Positions 6,605 through 14,300 of a DNA stretch of 22,109 bases are shown one piece after another (the stretch's first letter is position 1; each line of letters starts with the position of its first letter). The DNA lies in contig JAITKQ010000095.1 of NCBI GenBank assembly GCA_031278295.1, positions 1 to 22,109 of the forward strand. The letters are read 5' to 3'. This stretch comes from Spirochaetaceae bacterium. GTDB lineage: Bacteria > Spirochaetota > Spirochaetia > Treponematales > Breznakiellaceae. A program made the translations under genes and the position numbers. The notes under the pieces are model-generated. The model ran no database searches. It saw only the letters and a program-made list of their open reading frames with translations, and had not been told where the DNA came from.

Positions 6605-7240
6605 TTACTTAGAATAGTATTCTACGATCATCTGTTCTTTGATGTCTAAAAGATCCGTTATATCACTTCTTCTTGGGAAAGTCAGCAATTTTCCTGTAAG
6701 AGCATCGGGGTTTAGCTGTAGCCAAGGCATCACACCCGATTTTCCATATTCTTTCAAAGCATCCTTAATAAGCGCAAGATTCTTGCTTTTTTCCTTTATC
6801 TCGACAGAATCTTCCGTGCTGACAAGGTAGGAAGGGATATTTACACGTTTCCCGTTCACCAAGACATGACCGTGCAAAACGATTTGGCGCGCCTCTCTCC
6901 GGCTTGACGCAAAACGCAAGCGGTAAACAACATTATCCAGACGGCGTTCCAAAAGTAAAAAAAGGTTTTCGCCTGTAATACCGGGCATACGTTGCGCGCG
7001 CTGGAAAAACAAGTTAAACTGTTTTTCCAGCATCCCGTAAACCCTTTTAAGCTTTTGTTTTTCACGCAGTTGAACGGCATAGTCCGAACGCTTGGAAGGC
7101 CGCCCCTTGGGATCCTTTCCGGGCGCGGCGCGTTTCTTGCCTATGGCACATTTATCACTTTTGCACCGCTCACCCTTAAGCATCAATTTTTTTTGTTCTG
7201 TCCGGCACATCCTGCAAACCGGGCCGGTATACCTTGCCAT
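6605..7240 (-). CDS. rpsD: 30S ribosomal protein S4, zinc-finger form
   Basis: S4 (uS4), a primary 16S-binding protein that nucleates small-subunit assembly; in E. coli it also represses the alpha operon. The 211 residues include an N-terminal zinc finger with C9, C12, C26 and C31 (CRMC ... CKSDKC), like the Thermus form and unlike cysteine-free versions. The S4 RNA-binding domain RRLDNVVYRLRFASSRREAR follows at about 91-110, then GHVLVNGKRVNIPSYLV. The start is ATG at 7240, 12 bases after the rpsK stop. Confidence 0.98.
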   Translation of the reverse strand: MARYTGPVCRMCRTEQKKLMLKGERCKSDKCAIGKKRAAPGKDPKGRPSKRSDYAVQLREKQKLKRVYGMLEKQFNLFFQRAQRMPGITGENLFLLLERRLDNVVYRLRFASSRREARQIVLHGHVLVNGKRVNIPSYLVSTEDSVEIKEKSKNLALIKDALKEYGKSGVMPWLQLNPDALTGKLLTFPRRSDITDLLDIKEQMIVEYYSK

Positions 7241-7252
7241 GATTTCCCTCGT

Positions 7253-7636
7253 TTAAATACGCCGTGTTTTGCGCGGCCTACAGCCATTATGCGGAATCGG
7301 CGTTACATCGTTTATCGATTTAACCTTCATCCCAAGCACACCAAGCTGGCGTATAGCGGATTCCCTACCCATGCCGGGGCCCTTCACGTACACATGAACT
7401 TCCCGTAAACCCGACTGAATAGCCTTTTGAGCGGCGGTCTCCGTAACGGTCTGCGCCGCAAACGGCGTAGACTTTTTTGCTCCCCTAAAACCAAGACCGC
7501 CGGAACTCGCCCACGAAATGGCGTTTCCCATCAAATCGGTAATGGTTACGATGGTATTGTTAAAGGTTGCCTGTATATAAACATTACCTTCATATACCGA
7601 CTTCTTCTCCTTTTTCTTTTTAATGTTAGCAGCCAC
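7253..7636 (-). CDS. rpsK: 30S ribosomal protein S11
   Basis: S11 (uS11) of the 30S platform near the mRNA exit. The 127 residues show NVYIQATFNNTIVTITDLMG, SSGGLGFRGAKKSTPFAAQ and the C-terminal DVTPIPHNGCRPRKTRRI, all diagnostic. The start is GTG at 7636, with GGAGGA five to six bases upstream. A 73-base spacer separates it from rpsM, larger than most gaps here. Confidence 0.98.
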   Translation of the reverse strand: MAANIKKKKEKKSVYEGNVYIQATFNNTIVTITDLMGNAISWASSGGLGFRGAKKSTPFAAQTVTETAAQKAIQSGLREVHVYVKGPGMGRESAIRQLGVLGMKVKSINDVTPIPHNGCRPRKTRRI

Positions 7637-7709
7637 ACTGTCCTCCGCTCATCCTTCCTCCTGTCAATATATTTGGCGGTATAAAATCCGGAAATCCCAG
7701 ACCGCACGT

Positions 7710-8075
7710 TTATTTCTTTTTACCCGCAACAGTCTTCTTTTTACCTTTACGGGTACGCGCATTGGTGCGCGTCCTTTGCCCGCGAAGCGGCAAACCCTTC
7801 CTGTGCCGCAATCCGCGATAGCAGCCTATATCCATAAGCCGCTTGATGTTTAGCGCAACCTCCGTCCGGAGTCTGCCTTCCACCTTGTAGTCATTTTCGA
7901 TCAAGCGGCGTAATTCGTTCAACTCTTCGGCGGAAAGATCGTTTATCAAACGTTTACCGTCTATTGCCGCTTTTTCACAAATGTGTGCCGCGCTTGCCCT
8001 CCCTATACCAAAGATATAGGTTAGCGCAATATCAACGTGTTTGTTAGGCAAGTCAACACCTGCGATACGAGCCAT
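7710..8075 (-). CDS. rpsM: 30S ribosomal protein S13
   Basis: S13 (uS13) of the 30S head, contacting the P-site tRNA and bridging to the 50S. The 121 residues begin MARIAGVDLPNKHVDIALTY, include the GIGRASAAHICEKA helix-hairpin segment, and end with the basic GLPLRGQRTRTNARTRKGKK tail. GGGGGA precedes the ATG. It directly follows rpmJ, as in many bacteria. Confidence 0.98.
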   Translation of the reverse strand: MARIAGVDLPNKHVDIALTYIFGIGRASAAHICEKAAIDGKRLINDLSAEELNELRRLIENDYKVEGRLRTEVALNIKRLMDIGCYRGLRHRKGLPLRGQRTRTNARTRKGKKKTVAGKKK

Positions 8076-8083
8076 TATTCCCC

Positions 8084-8197
8084 CTACCCCTGTCTCTGCT
8101 TATGCTTTGGATTTTGGCAAATTATACGGATTATTCCGTGACGCTTTATCACTTTGCATTTATCGCAGATAGGTTTTACACTTGTCCGAACTTTCAT
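8084..8197 (-). CDS. rpmJ: 50S ribosomal protein L36, zinc form
   Basis: L36 (bL36), 37 residues, reads MKVRTSVKPICDKCKVIKRH and ends NPKHKQRQG. Zinc ligands C11, C14, C27 and H32 are all present (C-x2-C-x12-C-x4-H). The ATG at 8197 has GGGGGA just upstream. The secY stop is eight bases upstream and rpsM begins eight bases after its TAG. Organisms often keep a second cysteine-free L36 for zinc shortage; none is visible here. Confidence 0.97.
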   Translation of the reverse strand: MKVRTSVKPICDKCKVIKRHGIIRIICQNPKHKQRQG

Positions 8198-8205
8198 TTT
8201 TCCCC

Positions 8206-9534
8206 CTACAGGTTTCTCCCGCGCAACCGCCCATGTTTTGTTAAACCGTCATGGTGATGCATCTTTAACATTGCTTCAATCTGACTCATCGTGTCCAGAT
8301 CAACCCCGACCAAAATCAACAGCGACGTACCGCCCATCAGGTACGAAATAGACGACGGAAAATTGAACAATACCTGAATTATCGTCGGTATAACCGCTAT
8401 CAGGGCCAGGTACAAAGACCCCGGCAGAACTATCCTGTTCAGTATCTTTGTCAGGTACTCCTCTATCTTTTCCGTCCTTATACCGGGTATGGATCCGCCG
8501 TTCTCGCGTATATTTTTTGCGATCTCGATAGGATTCAACGTGACCTGTGTATAAAAATAAGCAAAAAAGACTATAAATAAAACATATAAAACATTGTACA
8601 GGATGCCGCGCGGCGTCAGCACCCGCGATAGGGCCGCGAGCCAAGGAACATTCCCGCCTATCGTCGAGGCTATCTGTAGCGGAAACGTCAAAATCGAAGA
8701 GGCAAAGATGACGGGGATTACCCCTGACGGGTTTATTTTGAACGGTATATAGGTATTCTGGGCACCGTACATCTTCCTGCCCACGACGCGCTTCGCGTAA
8801 TGCACGGTTATCTTCCGCTGCCCCTGCTGTTCAAACACGACAAGCGCGATCACGGCCACAAACATAAAAAGCACGACCAGCACGAACACAGGGTTAAGCT
8901 CACCGCGCACGACACGTCCTATCAACTCCCAAACCGCGTCCGGCAAGCGCGCCACTATACCGGCAAATATCAACAGCGATATGCCGTTCCCTATGCCGCG
9001 CCTGGTGATCTGCTCCCCCATCCACATCAGCAACAAGGTTCCTGTCGTAACGGAAAGCATCGCGAGCACTGTGAACGGCAACAGATTCATAGTGAGAATA
9101 TTCTCCACACTCCGCGATATTATCTGGGCATACTGGGTAACAGCGTACGATTGAATGAGACAGACAATAACCGTCCCGTAACGCTGATAAGCCTGTACCT
9201 TTTTCCTGCCGCCCTCTTCCTGCGATAACTTTTTAAGTCCGGGAAAAACTATCAGTAAAAGCTGCATTATGATGGACATTGAGATGTACGGCATAATACC
9301 GAGCATAAACACCGAGAAGTTTGAGAAAGCGCCCCCCGCAAAGAAGTCAAGGTAATCAACAATAGCATTCCCCGAATTTTGCTGTGACAAAAAGTAAGCG
9401 TTAAGCTCACGGACATTTATGCCGGGAACCGGAATAACAGCGCCCAGGCGGAATACGATCAGCATTACCACCGTAAAAAAAATACGTTCGCGAAGCTCTT
9501 TTATCCTGAAAATACCAACTAACGGGTTAGCCAT
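8206..9534 (-). CDS. secY: Preprotein translocase subunit SecY
   Basis: This is the channel subunit of the SecYEG translocon in the cytoplasmic membrane, 442 residues with about ten membrane segments. Visible landmarks are FRLGAVIPVPGIN in the first helix region, the plug-region segment DFFAGGAFSNFSVFMLGIMP, EQITRRGIGNGISLLIFAGI, and the cytoplasmic loops around YAKRVVGRKMYGAQNTYIPF and IAKNIRENGGSIPGIR. ATG at 9534 is used; the preceding TTG (9537) is an alternative, but TGATG overlap with rplO and AAGGA upstream favour the ATG. adk, map and infA, which often follow secY, are absent; rpmJ comes next. Confidence 0.98.
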   Translation of the reverse strand: MANPLVGIFRIKELRERIFFTVVMLIVFRLGAVIPVPGINVRELNAYFLSQQNSGNAIVDYLDFFAGGAFSNFSVFMLGIMPYISMSIIMQLLLIVFPGLKKLSQEEGGRKKVQAYQRYGTVIVCLIQSYAVTQYAQIISRSVENILTMNLLPFTVLAMLSVTTGTLLLMWMGEQITRRGIGNGISLLIFAGIVARLPDAVWELIGRVVRGELNPVFVLVVLFMFVAVIALVVFEQQGQRKITVHYAKRVVGRKMYGAQNTYIPFKINPSGVIPVIFASSILTFPLQIASTIGGNVPWLAALSRVLTPRGILYNVLYVLFIVFFAYFYTQVTLNPIEIAKNIRENGGSIPGIRTEKIEEYLTKILNRIVLPGSLYLALIAVIPTIIQVLFNFPSSISYLMGGTSLLILVGVDLDTMSQIEAMLKMHHHDGLTKHGRLRGRNL

Positions 9535-10025
9535 CAAATTTCCTTATCTGTTTCAGCCGGAGCTGACTCAGACGCTCCGGCAACGCCCTTAACGGTACCG
9601 CCGGCCTTGACAATCTTTTCTCTGGCGGAAACGGAAAGCGCCGAAATTTTACAGTTTATTTTTTTGGTAAGTTTCCCATCGCCTAAAATTTTTACCAACA
9701 GGTTTCTGCCCTTAACAAGCCCTGCCGCTTTCAGAGAATCGGCATCCACCGTTGCGCCGTCTTCGAAATGTTTTTCAATGTCGCAAACATTTATCACCTG
9801 ATAAACGGTTTTGAACGGATAGTTCGAAAATCCGCGGCGGGCAAGGCGGCGGTACAGCGGCATCTGGCCGCCCTCAAAACCAAGGTACGTTTTGCCGCCT
9901 GAACGGGATTGCTGACCCTTGTTTCCTTTCCCTGCCGTAGTACCGCGCCCGGAGCCCTGTCCGCGTCCTACTATCCTTTTTCGTTTATTTGCGCCGCGCG
10001 GCGCGTGTAAGTCGAAGTCCTGCAT
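9534..10025 (-). CDS. rplO: 50S ribosomal protein L15
   Basis: L15 (uL15), a late-assembly large-subunit protein. The 163 residues start with a treponeme-like MQDFDLHAPRGANKRKRIVG, then GRGQGSGRGTTAGKGNKGQQ, YLGFEGGQMPLYRRLARRGF, and a C-terminal domain ending about residue 150. The tail (SESAPAETDKEI) is acidic and looks disordered. Its ATG shares the last base of the rpmD TGA. Confidence 0.97.
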   Translation of the reverse strand: MQDFDLHAPRGANKRKRIVGRGQGSGRGTTAGKGNKGQQSRSGGKTYLGFEGGQMPLYRRLARRGFSNYPFKTVYQVINVCDIEKHFEDGATVDADSLKAAGLVKGRNLLVKILGDGKLTKKINCKISALSVSAREKIVKAGGTVKGVAGASESAPAETDKEI

Positions 10026-10222
10026 CAGTCTATATTCTCCGCTTTGACAAGGTGGGCAACCTTCTTGACCATCCCCAGGATCGCGCCGCTAGCCTCATGT
10101 TCAACCTCCGAACCTATCTTTCGCAAACCCAAAGAACGAACGGTCGCCCGCTGTTTGGGAAGTACGCCTATAGTACTGCGCACAAGGCGAATCTTTATCT
10201 TGCCTCTTAAAACATCCGCCAT
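10025..10222 (-). CDS. rpmD: 50S ribosomal protein L30
   Basis: L30 (uL30), 65 residues from the ATG at 10222 (MADVLRGKIKIRLVRSTIGV), with the typical QRATVRSLGLRKIGSEVEH segment. The ATG at 10222 is preferred to an in-frame TTG at 10234 because GGGGG lies five bases upstream and the family begins here. It starts two bases after the rpsE stop. Confidence 0.96.
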   Translation of the reverse strand: MADVLRGKIKIRLVRSTIGVLPKQRATVRSLGLRKIGSEVEHEASGAILGMVKKVAHLVKAENID

Positions 10223-10224
10223 AG

Positions 10225-10752
10225 CTACCCCCAAATCTCCTTGATCGGCTTACCGCGGTTTTTCGCGATTAGCCGCGCGTCCATCATCTGTTTAATACAC
10301 TCAAACGTCGCTTTAACGACATTGTACTGGCTTGAAGCGCCTATTGATTTAGATAGCACATCGGTAACGCCGCCCGCTTCCATGATTGCGCGCACCGGGC
10401 CGCCGGCAATGATGCCCGTACCGGAACAGGCCGGCTTTAACAGAACCACAGACGACTTAAACGTCCCCTGAATCTCGTGCGGTATCGTACCATGCTTGGT
10501 CGGCAAGCGTACCATACTTCGCTTTGCCTTATCCATACTCTTGCGAATCGCCTCGGAAACATCATTGGCCTTGCCAAACCCGTAGCCCACATTGCCTTTA
10601 CGATCGCCGACAACGGTCAATGCCGAAAACGAAAACCGCCGTCCGCCCTTCACGACCTTTGCCGTCCTGTTCAGCTTAACCAGTTTTTCTATAAACTCTT
10701 TTTCTCTATCCTGCGAATTTCTGTCCCGATCCCTATCCCTTGAATGCTCCAT
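10225..10752 (-). CDS. rpsE: 30S ribosomal protein S5
   Basis: S5 (uS5) lies near the mRNA entry of the 30S and affects decoding fidelity. The 175 residues contain the S5 N-terminal double-stranded-RNA-binding-like domain (KVVKGGRRFSFSALTVVGDR, GYGFGKANDVSEAIRK) and the C-terminal domain (GTGIIAGGPVRAIMEAGGVTDVL). The N-terminus is an unusual Arg-Asp run, MEHSRDRDRDRNSQDREK. The ATG at 10752 follows GGTGGGGG; a TTG at 10776 lacks a binding site. A 67-base spacer with a small hairpin precedes it. Confidence 0.97.
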   Translation of the reverse strand: MEHSRDRDRDRNSQDREKEFIEKLVKLNRTAKVVKGGRRFSFSALTVVGDRKGNVGYGFGKANDVSEAIRKSMDKAKRSMVRLPTKHGTIPHEIQGTFKSSVVLLKPACSGTGIIAGGPVRAIMEAGGVTDVLSKSIGASSQYNVVKATFECIKQMMDARLIAKNRGKPIKEIWG

Positions 10753-10792
10753 TACGCCCCCACCAAATTTTTCCAAAAACTTTAGATGGCAA

Positions 10793-10813
10793 CTTCAAAA
10801 CCTCATTTTGAAG
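10793..10813. other. Small hairpin in the rplR-rpsE spacer
   Basis: CTTCAAAA and TTTTGAAG form a perfect 8-bp stem with a five-base loop, right after the rplR stop and about 40 bases before rpsE. There is no T-run beyond the AT-rich stem. It could protect the transcript or tune rpsE translation. Confidence 0.45.
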
Positions 10814-10819
10814 CAGCCG

Positions 10820-11182
10820 TTAAAATTGAAGCCCCGCTTTCCGGGCGCCATCCGCGATTGCCTTAACGACGCCATGATACAGATAGCCGTTCCTGTCAAA
10901 AACAACCGTATTTATATTTTTTTCCAACAGACGCTTTCCCATGACCTCGCCCAGTTGTGCGCCACCGGCAACGGTAGGTCTTAGCTCCCTCAACTCTTTT
11001 TCCAGAGTCGACGCCGAGGCAAGCGTTTGCCCCTTTGTATCGTCAATCACCTGCACCGACAGATTCTTATTGCTCCGCGTTACCGTCATACGGGGTTTTT
11101 CCGCCGTACCGGAAAGCGTTTTCCGTATATGCACCTTCCGGTTCAGGCGTTTTCTATCTTTTTCCAACATTTTTCGTAACAT
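10820..11182 (-). CDS. rplR: 50S ribosomal protein L18
   Basis: L18 (uL18) binds 5S rRNA with L5. The 120 residues start MLRKMLEKDRKRLNRKVHIR, then KTLSGTAEKPRMTVTRSNKN, and end FDRNGYLYHGVVKAIADGAR KAGLQF, the usual L18 ending. Upstream in-frame Met codons up to 11329 would overlap rplF heavily and are not used. The ATG at 11182 has AGGAA about eleven bases before it; a second ATG at 11170 is possible. Confidence 0.95.
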   Translation of the reverse strand: MLRKMLEKDRKRLNRKVHIRKTLSGTAEKPRMTVTRSNKNLSVQVIDDTKGQTLASASTLEKELRELRPTVAGGAQLGEVMGKRLLEKNINTVVFDRNGYLYHGVVKAIADGARKAGLQF

Positions 11183-11195
11183 AGCACAACAATTC

Positions 11196-11735
11196 CTATT
11201 TAACGCCGGATTTACCGACTTTACGTCTGATACGTTCATCTTCATACCGGATACCCTTGCCCTTGTAAGGCTCAGGAACGCGAAGTTTCCGTACCTGCGA
11301 CGCGAACTCGCCGACTTGATGCTTGTCAATTCCGCTTATTTCCAGCCGTCCGTTGGCCTCTGCCTTCAACGCAATGCCCTCCGGTATCCCCACGTACACC
11401 TCGTTTGAAAAACCAAGATTCATAACAAGAAGTTTACCCTGGACTTCCGCCCTATAACCGACGCCGTTAATTATCAGCACACGGGTAAACCCTGCCGATA
11501 CACCGATAACCATATTATTAAGCAGATTCCGGTACAAGCCGTGAAAAGCCTTTGTCTGCTTTTTATCGTTTACCCTTGTAACGAGAATCTCACCGTCTTT
11601 GCTTTCAAAATTTATAACATCATGATAAACCTGCGTCAGCTTGCCCTTAGGCCCTTCTACGGTGATTCTACCGCTGTCAAAAGAAACTTTAACGTCCGCC
11701 GGAACTTTGACCGGTATCTTTCCAATACGTGACAT
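11196..11735 (-). CDS. rplF: 50S ribosomal protein L6
   Basis: L6 (uL6), next to the sarcin-ricin loop of 23S rRNA and the factor-binding site. The 179 residues begin MSRIGKIPVKVPADVKVSFD and end with the conserved RVPEPYKGKGIRYEDERIRR KVGKSGVK signature. Length is standard. It starts seven bases after the rpsH stop. Confidence 0.98.
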   Translation of the reverse strand: MSRIGKIPVKVPADVKVSFDSGRITVEGPKGKLTQVYHDVINFESKDGEILVTRVNDKKQTKAFHGLYRNLLNNMVIGVSAGFTRVLIINGVGYRAEVQGKLLVMNLGFSNEVYVGIPEGIALKAEANGRLEISGIDKHQVGEFASQVRKLRVPEPYKGKGIRYEDERIRRKVGKSGVK

Positions 11736-11742
11736 AAAACCC

Positions 11743-12141
11743 CTACCAAACCATACAGATTACTTCGCCTCCGACCTTTCTTTCGGCGGCTTTTTTCCCT
11801 GTGGTAACCCCGCTTGATGTTGAAACAATCAGCGTACCAAAACCGTTAAAAACACGCGGCATACTCTTGTATCCGGCATAGACACGACGGCCCGGCTTGG
11901 ATACCCTCTTTATACCGTGGATAACCGGTCCCGTCTCCTCGTCATGTTTTAAAAACACACGGATAATATTTACCTTACCCTGCGCTACTTTCTTGAAATT
12001 CCGTATATAACCTTCCGTCTTTAGAATCTTGACTATTTCAAGTTTAAGCCTGGAAGTTGAAATATCAACTTTTTCATGCTTGGCCATTCCGGCATTGCGG
12101 AGTTTGGTCAGCATATCGGCTACCGGGTCAGAAACACTCAT
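11743..12141 (-). CDS. rpsH: 30S ribosomal protein S8
   Basis: S8 (uS8), a primary 16S rRNA-binding protein; in E. coli it represses the spc operon at L5. The 132 residues start MSVSDPVADMLTKLRNAGMA and end with STSSGVTTGKKAAERKVGGE VICMVW, containing the STS-G rRNA-binding motif. No S8-like operator could be confirmed by eye near rplE. Confidence 0.98.
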   Translation of the reverse strand: MSVSDPVADMLTKLRNAGMAKHEKVDISTSRLKLEIVKILKTEGYIRNFKKVAQGKVNIIRVFLKHDEETGPVIHGIKRVSKPGRRVYAGYKSMPRVFNGFGTLIVSTSSGVTTGKKAAERKVGGEVICMVW

Positions 12142-12150
12142 GCTCTCCTC

Positions 12151-12336
12151 CTACCAACTTGATTTTGTAACGCCGGGGATGAGCCCTTCGCTTGCCAATT
12201 TACGGAAACAAAGACGGCACATCTCAAATTTACCTAAATATCCCCTTGCCCTTCCGCAAATCCTGCAACGGTTCACCTTGCGGGTTTTATATTTTGGCGT
12301 CCTGAGCGCCTTTATAATCATTGCTTTTCTTGCCAT
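12151..12336 (-). CDS. rpsN: 30S ribosomal protein S14, type Z (zinc form)
   Basis: A short, 61-residue S14 (uS14) of the zinc-binding type, with C24, C27, C40 and C43 (CRIC and CRLC). It begins MARKAMIIKALRTPKYKTRK and ends with the expected GLIPGVTKSSW. ATG at 12336 is preceded by AAGGGAG. The in-frame extension to 12471 lies antisense to nothing useful and would overlap rplE, so it is rejected. Confidence 0.97.
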   Translation of the reverse strand: MARKAMIIKALRTPKYKTRKVNRCRICGRARGYLGKFEMCRLCFRKLASEGLIPGVTKSSW

Positions 12337-12352
12337 GTACGCTCCCTTATAC

Positions 12353-13051
12353 TTATTTTCTAAACGGCATACCGAACTTCGCAAGGAAGGCCTTGGCCTC
12401 AGCATCCGTTTCCGCGCTTGTAACGATAACAATATTAAGCCCGGCGATACGTTCAATCTTGTCAAAATCAATTTCCGGAAAGATGATCTGCTCCGTTATA
12501 CCCATCGCATAATTTCCATGCCCATCGAAAGCGTTCTGACTGATTCCGCGAAAATCCTTAACACGCGGCAGGGCCGCATTAACCAGGCGGTCCAGGAATT
12601 CATACATCATAGCCCCGCGCAATGTTACCCGCGCCCCGATCTCCTGTCCGGCCCGAATTTTGAAGTTCGCTATACTCTTGCGGGCCTTGGTCCTCACCGC
12701 CTTCTGCCCGGTGATCAGTGTAAGCTCGTTAACGGCCGCGTCAAGGAGTTTCTTGTTTGAAATCGCCTCTCCCACGCCCATACTCACGATGATCTTAAGC
12801 AACCTGGGCGTCTGCATTGGCGAGGAATAGTTAAACTCTTTGATTAGCTCCGGCGCGATGCTTTCCCTGTAAATTTTTTTTAAACGCGGCACATAACCTT
12901 TGGGGCGAATATTTTTGCCAACCGCAATGCCGCCGGACTTTCCGGACGCCGCGCTGCCGCCGCCCTTGCCCGCCGTCCCTTTACCGGAGGCTGCGTTTCT
13001 TTTTTCGGCAGGCGTCTTACCGGCTGTTTTCTTTGTTGTTTTTCCGCCCAT
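12353..13051 (-). CDS. rplE: 50S ribosomal protein L5 with extra N-terminal tail
   Basis: L5 (uL5) binds 5S rRNA and touches tRNA at the P site. Family sequence begins at about residue 51 (KGYVPRLKKIYRESIAPELI) and continues through PRLLKIIVSMGVGEAISNKK, VRTKARKSIANFKIRAGQEI and DFRGISQNAFDGHGNYAMGI to the end at residue 232. The first 50 residues are an Ala/Gly/Lys/Ser/Thr low-complexity basic segment, whereas most L5 proteins are about 180 residues. The ATG at 13051 is supported by GGAGAGG seven bases upstream and by the TAATG overlap with rplX. No other start codon is placed to keep the core, so the tail seems to be translated. Confidence 0.95.
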   Translation of the reverse strand: MGGKTTKKTAGKTPAEKRNAASGKGTAGKGGGSAASGKSGGIAVGKNIRPKGYVPRLKKIYRESIAPELIKEFNYSSPMQTPRLLKIIVSMGVGEAISNKKLLDAAVNELTLITGQKAVRTKARKSIANFKIRAGQEIGARVTLRGAMMYEFLDRLVNAALPRVKDFRGISQNAFDGHGNYAMGITEQIIFPEIDFDKIERIAGLNIVIVTSAETDAEAKAFLAKFGMPFRK

Positions 13052-13380
13052 TACAAAGCCTCTCCGCATTTTTTACAGATTCTCTTCTTCACCGTTTCTT
13101 CTACCCTGTATCCTACCCGCGTTGGCCCGCATTTTTTGCAGACAATCATAACGTTCGACACATGCAAGGGCGCTTCGATCTCGATTATGCCGCCCCTGTC
13201 ATTCTGGTTGCGCCTCCGCTGAGTCTTTTTGACAAGATTTAGGCCGTCAACTACGACACGATCCTTATCCCGCAGGATACGCAGGATACGTCCCCGTTTT
13301 CCCTTTTCTTTTCCGGCGATCACTTCAACCGTATCTTCTTTCTTTATCTTAAACTTATGCGCTTCAGTTTGAACTGACAT
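13051..13380 (-). CDS. rplX: 50S ribosomal protein L24, zinc-binding form
   Basis: L24 (uL24), an assembly initiator near the tunnel exit. The 109 residues contain the KOW motif (KKEDTVEVIAGKEKGKRGRI) and four cysteines C81, C84, C102 and C105 in two CKKC knuckles, which many L24 proteins lack. The ATG at 13380 has AAGGAG seven bases upstream, which decides it over an in-frame extension to 13464. Confidence 0.97.
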   Translation of the reverse strand: MSVQTEAHKFKIKKEDTVEVIAGKEKGKRGRILRILRDKDRVVVDGLNLVKKTQRRRNQNDRGGIIEIEAPLHVSNVMIVCKKCGPTRVGYRVEETVKKRICKKCGEAL

Positions 13381-13495
13381 TCTACCGCTCCTTACAAGCC
13401 GTTCCACGGCGGCCTTCAACGTCCGTAAGGGCCGGATATCCGGAATGAATACCGCCCGTAACACGCAAGCGCCGCAAACTTCGCATACGCGCTGA
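13381..13495. other. 115-base spacer between rplN and rplX
   Basis: The spacer holds a 12-base palindrome, CCGGATATCCGG (13432-13443), and the rplX ribosome binding site. I see no gene and no convincing promoter or terminator. Confidence 0.5.
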
Positions 13496-13864
13496 CTACA
13501 AAACTTCCGGCGCGAGAGAAACTATCTTCATATAGTCCTTGTCCCGCAGCTCACGGGCTACCGGCCCGAAAATACGCTTACCCTTAGGATTCCTGTTAGC
13601 GTCGATTATCACGCAGGCGTTGTCGTCAAAACGAATATACGTCCCGTCCCCACGCCTGTATTCCTTGTGCGTCCGGACAACGACCGCCTTCTCGACAGTC
13701 CCCTTTTTTATCGAAGACGTCGGCAATGTTTCCTTGACCGCAACAACGATAATATCGCCTATACTTGCGTAACGGCGCCTGGAACCGCCAAGCACCTTTA
13801 TACACTGAACGAGACGCGCCCCTGAATTATCGGCAACGTTCAGAAAGGTTTCCACTTGAATCAT
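13496..13864 (-). CDS. rplN: 50S ribosomal protein L14
   Basis: L14 (uL14) forms an intersubunit bridge. The 122 residues open with MIQVETFLNVADNSGARLVQ CIKVLGG, then an insertion-free barrel and the conserved FGPVARELRDKDYMKIVSLA PEVL end. Length is standard. It starts 12 bases after rpsQ ends. Confidence 0.98.
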   Translation of the reverse strand: MIQVETFLNVADNSGARLVQCIKVLGGSRRRYASIGDIIVVAVKETLPTSSIKKGTVEKAVVVRTHKEYRRGDGTYIRFDDNACVIIDANRNPKGKRIFGPVARELRDKDYMKIVSLAPEVL

Positions 13865-13876
13865 TTTAACACTCCC

Positions 13877-14179
13877 CTACTTTGCCCGTTCAAGCACTTC
13901 GGTCAGCTTCCAGCATTTGTCCTTGCTGATGGGCCGGCACTCCACGACGCGCACCTTGTCGCCGGTACGGGCCGTATTTTCCTCATCGTGCGCCTTAAGC
14001 CGCTTTACCTTACGGACATACTTTTTGTAAAGCGGGTGCAAAGCCATCGTCTCTACGGAAACGACTATTGTTTTGTTCATTCCGGTAACTTTACCGTTTT
14101 CGTCGACACGTTTCGTATTCTTTACCAAGCCGACAAACTCTTTTTTGCCGCTTTTAGTCACTTTCGCTTGATCCGACAC
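13877..14179 (-). CDS. rpsQ: 30S ribosomal protein S17
   Basis: S17 (uS17), an early-binding OB-fold protein of the 30S body. Of 100 residues, the core (KKEFVGLVKNTKRV, NKTIVVSVETMALHPLYKKY, HDEENTARTGDKVRVVECRP IS) is clear. The start is GTG at 14179, with GGGGA about seven bases upstream. An unusual 255-base repeat-bearing spacer separates it from rpmC. Confidence 0.97.
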   Translation of the reverse strand: MSDQAKVTKSGKKEFVGLVKNTKRVDENGKVTGMNKTIVVSVETMALHPLYKKYVRKVKRLKAHDEENTARTGDKVRVVECRPISKDKCWKLTEVLERAK

Positions 14180-14240
14180 TATTTTCCCCTATTCCGTTGG
14201 GGCACCACTGATTAACTTGAGGCCAATCATTGTTGCCGTA

Positions 14241-14278
14241 GTTAGGAGTTGATTAAATTAAGCTAATCAACTCCTAAC
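14241..14278. other. 15-bp perfect hairpin in the rpmC-rpsQ spacer
   Basis: GTTAGGAGTTGATTA (14241-14255) pairs exactly with TAATCAACTCCTAAC (14264-14278) around an eight-base loop. There is no T-run on either side, so termination is not supported. It would form a stable stem-loop in the ribosomal transcript about 60 bases ahead of rpsQ. Confidence 0.8.
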
Positions 14279-14300
14279 ACATATATTTGATCATTATGCA

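Noticed and set aside
12029..12760. 243-residue open frame on the + strand
   Set aside because: It is antisense to rpsH, rpsN and rplE, crosses three genes and has no family features.
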